Source: an uncultured Bacteroidia bacterium (lineage in GTDB: Bacteria > Bacteroidota > Bacteroidia > J057 > CALLMJ01). Taken from it: a stretch of DNA of 39,262 nt. This document shows, in pieces, positions 35,599 through 39,262 of the stretch. The stretch covers positions 1 to 39,262 of the forward strand of contig CALLNY010000038.1 of NCBI GenBank assembly GCA_938005475.1, read 5' to 3'. A program made the translations under genes and the position numbers. The notes under the pieces are model-generated. The model was not told the DNA's origin. It worked only from the letters and a program-made list of their open reading frames with translations, and did not search any database. The first letter of the stretch is position 1. Every line of letters starts with the position of its first letter.

Positions 35599-35629
35599 TA
35601 TTTTTGTATGTTTATAGATACTATATTTG
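35599..35629 (+). promoter_or_regulatory. Two tandem -7-like boxes upstream of the small membrane gene
   Basis: TATTTTTG at 35599-35606 and TATATTTG at 35622-35629. The second lies 11 bases before an ATG at 35641 that is out of frame with the small coding region. Confidence 0.4.
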
Positions 35630-35660
35630 CTAATTTCAGAATGGGTATTTCAATTTAAAC

Positions 35661-35948
35661 CTGAAAAAAAAGAAAAAATTTGGATACTTTGTTTTATTGG
35701 GAGGTATACTCCTTATCATTTTTATTATCAATGTAATAGTCTCAAGTAATGTAACAACAAAAAGTTATAGGATTGGAAGACCAATTACCTCTGAATTTAT
35801 TTTTACAGATACCATTAAACAACCTTTAACGGATATTAGAAGAACTAACTATAAAATCATTACCAAACCTACTTATACATACGATGAAGATGGCACGTTA
35901 GAAGTTGAATATGAAAAATATGACCGAAGTTATTATGGCGGTGGCTAG
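35661..35948 (+). pseudogene. Small single-pass membrane protein, possibly damaged at both ends
   Basis: 95 aa if read from a CTG at 35661 (a TTG at 35697 is the other choice); no ATG is in frame. It starts with KKKKKFGYFVLLGGILLIIF, a lysine-rich cytoplasmic end and one membrane helix, followed by a polar domain with RIGRPITSEFIFTDT and YTYDEDGTLEVEYEKYDRSYYGGG. A single extra T in the run at 35654-35656 would join the ATG at 35641 to this frame. An amber stop ends the frame, but the next nine codons read KGGSYLGGK then stop, continuing the Gly-rich tail. It may be decaying, or it may use CTG and end normally. No family recognised. Confidence 0.45.
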
Positions 35949-36056
35949 AAAGGAGGTAGTTATTTAGGGGGCAAATAACTTACTTAATAATTTAAATTTA
36001 ACTGTACAGGCTTAAAAATATTTGAAAAGAATAATATTTTGAAAGTTTAATGAAAC

Positions 36057-36087
36057 TTGTATAATTTGAATTCTATCTATATATTTG
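36057..36087 (+). promoter_or_regulatory. Promoter of ilvE
   Basis: TTG at 36057-36059, 20 bases, then TATATTTG at 36080-36087. It leaves 32 bases before the ATG, one of the longer leaders in the window. Confidence 0.55.
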
Positions 36088-36119
36088 CGTAATCATTCAA
36101 TCGCAATCTATTATATCTT

Positions 36120-37208
36120 ATGGAAAATATCCTTAATATAAGTATTCACAAATCTACCGATTCAAGATTGTCTGAATTTAATTTAGATACATCTGAATTT
36201 GGGAAAACACCAACTGACCACATGTTTATAGCGGAATATCATAATAAAACATGGTCTAATTTTAGAATAGAACCTTTTCAGCCTTTACAATTAAGTCCTT
36301 TTAATTTGTCATTGCATTACGGACAAACCGTTTTCGAAGGTATGAAAGCATACCGTATGCAAGATGGCAATATATCTGTTTTTAGAGTAAAAAAACACTG
36401 GGAACGTTTCAATAAATCTTTAAAAAGAATGGCAATGGCAGAAATTCCATTTGAAGTTTTTCAAGAAGGTTTATATGCTTACCTAACTGTTGATAGCGCA
36501 TGGGTTCCCTCAGTTGAAGATAGTTCTTTATATTTACGACCTTTCATGATTGCTTACGAAGATAGAGTTCGTGTGAAAGTTGCTGAACATTTTCTTTTTT
36601 TGATTGTGGGGTCTCCTGCTAAACAATATTACTCAAAACCATTAAATTTATACGTAGAAACCTATTACTCCCGAGCGGCATCTGGAGGAACAGGTAACGC
36701 AAAATGCGGGGGAAATTACGGTGGAGCTTTCTATCCAACCCTTCTTGCTAACCAAAAAGGCTTTGACCAAATCCTCTGGACTGACGCCGCTACTCACCAA
36801 TTCCTCGAAGAATCAGGTACCATGAACGTCATGTTCATTATTGATAATAAATTAGTTACCCCTGCCCTAACAGATTCTATTTTAGAAGGCGTTACTCGTG
36901 ACTCTATCATTACCCTTGCAAACGATATGGGCTTAACCGTTGAAGAACGCAAAATAAGTGTTAATGAACTTGAAAATTTACTGCAAAATCATAAAGTTCA
37001 AGAAGCTTTTGGGGCTGGTACAGCCGCTATCGTAGCTCCTATCGGCTCTATTACCATCAATCAAACTAAATACTCCCTCCCTAATTATTCTGATAACGCA
37101 ATCATGTTCCAAATTAAAAAACAATTAAATGATATACGTACAGGAAAAATCCCCGATAAATATCAATGGAACGATATCATTCATATCGCAAACCAAGTAA
37201 ACTCGTAA
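36120..37208 (+). CDS. ilvE: Branched-chain amino acid aminotransferase
   Basis: A PLP class IV aminotransferase interconverting valine, leucine and isoleucine with their 2-oxo acids. It is 362 aa, the longer BCAT type shared with eukaryotes and many Bacteroidota, not the ~310-aa E. coli type. Motifs: LHYGQTVFEGMKAYR (67-79), FRVKKHWERFNKS, LYLRPFMIA, the PLP lysine K195 in GTGNAKCGGNYGGAF, EESGTMNVMFI, LEGVTRDSII and the phosphate-binding GAGTAAIVAPIGSI. It has its own promoter and a strong terminator hairpin directly after the stop. Confidence 0.95.
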   Translation: MENILNISIHKSTDSRLSEFNLDTSEFGKTPTDHMFIAEYHNKTWSNFRIEPFQPLQLSPFNLSLHYGQTVFEGMKAYRMQDGNISVFRVKKHWERFNKSLKRMAMAEIPFEVFQEGLYAYLTVDSAWVPSVEDSSLYLRPFMIAYEDRVRVKVAEHFLFLIVGSPAKQYYSKPLNLYVETYYSRAASGGTGNAKCGGNYGGAFYPTLLANQKGFDQILWTDAATHQFLEESGTMNVMFIIDNKLVTPALTDSILEGVTRDSIITLANDMGLTVEERKISVNELENLLQNHKVQEAFGAGTAAIVAPIGSITINQTKYSLPNYSDNAIMFQIKKQLNDIRTGKIPDKYQWNDIIHIANQVNS

Positions 37209-37222
37209 CTTTTACAATTCCC

Positions 37223-37257
37223 AAAAATTAGGGTTGCCACTAGCAACCCTAATTTTT
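37223..37257. terminator. Perfect bidirectional intrinsic terminator between ilvE and the adhesin gene
   Basis: The 15-bp stem AAAAATTAGGGTTGC pairs exactly with GCAACCCTAATTTTT around the 5-base loop CACTA. It is A-rich on one side and T-rich on the other, so it can terminate both converging genes. Confidence 0.9.
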
Positions 37258-37280
37258 ATACTCATATTATCTGATTGATT

Positions 37281-39262
37281 TTACCTCATCAAAGTAACTA
37301 TACCTGTTCTCCTAAATTTAGTGCCATCTGATTTTTGAAGTTCAATCACATAAGTATAAACCCCATCAACCGCATCCGCTCCATTTTTTAGCTTCCCATT
37401 CCATCCAATCACATTGCCCTCTGACGAATACAAAGGTACACCCCAGCGGTCATAAATTACCATGGATTTCAACTCATATCCTTCTATCTTAGGAACAAAA
37501 ACATCATTGATACCATCTCCATTCGGTGTAAACACATTTGCTACTTCAAAGACACCTTGCTCAACAGTTATCGGTGGCAATACTATCGTAGATACACAAC
37601 CATTTGAATTCGTAATCGTTAATGTTACCGTATAAACGCCTGGCTCATTATATTGAACCGTAGAAACCGCAACATTAGAAGTATCCCCATTACCAAAGTT
37701 CCAATGCCATTGCACTGCACCATTAGTTCGATCTATAAAATTAAATACCGTATTCGGAATAACTACTTTCGTTGGTAATGATGGACTCACCTCTACATTC
37801 GGTACTAACGTATCTACTACCGTAATGATAAAAGATGCCGTGCAACCATTATATTCATAGGTCACCAAATGACTACCCACACCTGCCAATAATCCATCAA
37901 AAGTACTATCACTTATTCCTATACCAATCCATGTACCACCTTGTGGATTACCTTGCAGTAACAATCGGTCGTAGATACATATAGCGGTATCAGTTAGGCT
38001 TTTTACATGGAGTATATCAACATTCACTGCCGTTCTTGAACTTGCACAATCCCCTTCAATAGCTTCTACATAGTAAGTAATGTTAGAAGTTAAATTAGGA
38101 GTATCAAAGTTTGTACCTGTAGCTAGTAAGTTACCACCTATTGGAGCATCGTACCAGTTGTAAGAAGTGGCTGTAGGATTAAGAACAGATAGGGTTACAC
38201 TTTGTCCGTAACAAATAATAGTATCATTCATTGCAGGAGGATTTACTACATTTTCCGTTACTACTACTTGTGCACTAGCCGTTCCCGTACAAGGTGCAAT
38301 AGCATTGACCGTATAAGTATAAGTGCCTGCACCCGCAGGAGCCGGTGTCCACGTTCCCCCTGCATCCGGTGTGCCACCTAACGCACTGAATAATTGCGCC
38401 GCTGTTACCGTTGTACCCGCACATATCGTTAAACTACCGTTCGTTCCCGCATTAGGTGTTGAACTTTCCGTTACTACTACTTGTGCCGTCGCTGTTCCTG
38501 TACAGGGTGCAATAGCATTCACCGTATAAGTGTACGTTCCAGCGCCTCCAAGTGCCGGTGACCATGTTCCCCCTGCATCTGGTGTGCCCCCTAACGCACT
38601 AAATAATTGTGCCACAGTTACCGTACTACCTGTACATATCGTTAAACTACCATCGGTACCCGCATTAGGTTGAGCTTGTTCCGTTACAACCACTTGTGCT
38701 GTTGCTGTTCCTGTACAGGGTGCTACCGCATTCACCGTATAAGTATATGTTCCAGCGCCCGCAGGAGCAGGGGACCACGTCCCTCCTGCATCCGGTGTTC
38801 CCCCTAACGCACTAAACAATTGTGCCGAAGTTACCGTGCTTCCTGAACAAATAGTAAACGTTCCGTTCGTTCCTGCATTGGGTTGAGCTTGTTCCGTTAC
38901 GACCACTTGCGCCGTTGCTGTTCCTGTACAGGGTGCTACCGCATTAACGGTGTATGTATATGTACCAGCGCCTGCAAGTGCCGGTGACCAAGTTCCCCCT
39001 GCATCTGGTGTACCCCCTAACGCACTAAATAACTGCGCCGCTGTAACCGTTGTGCCTGAACATATCGTTAAACTACCGTTTGTTCCTGCATTGGGAGTTG
39101 AACTTTCCGTTACAACCACTTGCGCCGTTGCTGTTCCTGTACAAGGTGCTACTGCATTCACCGTATATGTATATGTTCCTGCTCCTCCAAGTGCCGGTGA
39201 CCAAGTACCGCCTCCATCCGGTGTACCGCCTAACGCACTAAATAACTGCGCCACTGTTACTG
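37281..39262 (-). CDS. Giant repeat adhesin-like protein with PKD and gliding-motility C-terminal (T9SS type B) domains; 5' end off the window
   Basis: The last 660 residues of a larger protein; the frame is open through the right edge and the first in-window GTG is only an internal Val. Order from the window edge: almost five 71-residue repeats (AQLFSALGGTPDAGGTWSPA ... AGTYTYTVNAVAPCTGTA ... NAGTNGSLTIC), an Ig-like domain (DTIICYGQSVTLSVLNP), a short Cys-containing module, a PKD domain (WHWNFGNGDTSN, PGVYTVTLTITNSNGC) and the type B sorting domain (ANVFTPNGDGINDVFVPK, MVIYDRWGVPLYSS, WNGKLKNGADAVDGVYTYVI). Such proteins are exported by T9SS to the cell surface and often mediate adhesion. 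Repeat DNA is far richer in G+C than its neighbours. Confidence 0.92.
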   Translation of the reverse strand, partial: VTVAQLFSALGGTPDGGGTWSPALGGAGTYTYTVNAVAPCTGTATAQVVVTESSTPNAGTNGSLTICSGTTVTAAQLFSALGGTPDAGGTWSPALAGAGTYTYTVNAVAPCTGTATAQVVVTEQAQPNAGTNGTFTICSGSTVTSAQLFSALGGTPDAGGTWSPAPAGAGTYTYTVNAVAPCTGTATAQVVVTEQAQPNAGTDGSLTICTGSTVTVAQLFSALGGTPDAGGTWSPALGGAGTYTYTVNAIAPCTGTATAQVVVTESSTPNAGTNGSLTICAGTTVTAAQLFSALGGTPDAGGTWTPAPAGAGTYTYTVNAIAPCTGTASAQVVVTENVVNPPAMNDTIICYGQSVTLSVLNPTATSYNWYDAPIGGNLLATGTNFDTPNLTSNITYYVEAIEGDCASSRTAVNVDILHVKSLTDTAICIYDRLLLQGNPQGGTWIGIGISDSTFDGLLAGVGSHLVTYEYNGCTASFIITVVDTLVPNVEVSPSLPTKVVIPNTVFNFIDRTNGAVQWHWNFGNGDTSNVAVSTVQYNEPGVYTVTLTITNSNGCVSTIVLPPITVEQGVFEVANVFTPNGDGINDVFVPKIEGYELKSMVIYDRWGVPLYSSEGNVIGWNGKLKNGADAVDGVYTYVIELQKSDGTKFRRTGIVTLMR
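38250..39262 (-). repeat. Tandem 213-bp coding repeats in the adhesin gene
   Basis: About 4.75 copies lie inside the window and the array continues past it. The period is 213 bases (for example, TAACGCACTAAATAA recurs at 39018 and 39231). Copies are nearly identical, differing mostly at third positions and at a few variable residues (SGT/AGT/TGS, ESSTP/EQAQP, ALAG/APAG/ALGG). Spacer variants ESSTP and EQAQP mark sub-types of the unit. Confidence 0.92.

Noticed and set aside
38250-39262. CRISPR or integron-like array at the right edge
   Set aside because: The 213-base units translate continuously into beta-domain repeats with a downstream T9SS type B domain.

Overview
The window is an AT-rich stretch of a Bacteroidota chromosome. 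Several independent signs support this: type IX secretion (T9SS) C-terminal sorting domains on at least three secreted proteins plus a type B/gliding-motility C-terminal domain on a fourth; a PorV/PorQ-like outer-membrane protein; a MaeB-type malic enzyme fused to a phosphotransacetylase domain; and the Bacteroidota -7 promoter element TAnnTTTG upstream of most transcription units. No tRNA, rRNA, CRISPR array, insertion sequence or prophage was found. Most genes are ordinary chromosomal housekeeping or envelope genes, packed on both strands.

Layout. The left edge cuts into a sigma-54-dependent AAA+ activator whose N-terminal domain resembles the CARF domain of RtcR; it ends tail-to-tail with maeB. 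Next come a LolC/E-like permease and a DUF2147 protein (minus strand), ettA, a PorV/PorQ-like protein, an NRDE/TANGO2 protein overlapping a T9SS-secreted endonuclease/phosphatase-fold protein, proC, a GT-C-like membrane protein and a PD-(D/E)XK-like protein with a heptad coiled coil (plus strand). From 13.5 to 22.2 kb nearly everything is on the minus strand: a DUF3108 protein, a probable operon rarA > serine hydrolase > kynU > unknown protein, a lone nuoN, a 0.5 kb non-coding gap with degenerate repeats, and a DUF1343/NamZ lipoprotein. Then pyk, ruvA, a GT8-like glycosyltransferase, purM and a large secreted protein (plus strand); lipA-lysE, a secreted superoxide dismutase with an extra C-terminal domain and a TPR protein (minus strand); divergently a methyltransferase-fold protein with a lipoprotein signal, a T9SS protein, a damaged-looking small membrane gene and ilvE. 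A perfect hairpin separates ilvE from a converging giant adhesin-like gene whose 213-bp tandem repeats run off the right edge.

Themes. (1) Envelope and secretion: T9SS cargo, a porin-like protein, lipoproteins and a Lol-type permease. (2) Central metabolism: malic enzyme, pyruvate kinase, NADH dehydrogenase subunit N, lipoate, proline, branched-chain amino acid, purine and tryptophan/kynurenine metabolism. (3) DNA maintenance: RarA and RuvA. (4) A promoter architecture in which the -7 box often ends only 3-9 bases before the ATG. This implies leaderless or nearly leaderless mRNAs and fixes several start codons.

No complete novel multi-gene system is evident. The best leads are the truncated CARF-like sigma-54 activator at the left edge, the SOD fusion, the lipoprotein-signal methyltransferase divergent from a secreted TPR protein, and the fast-evolving repeat genes.
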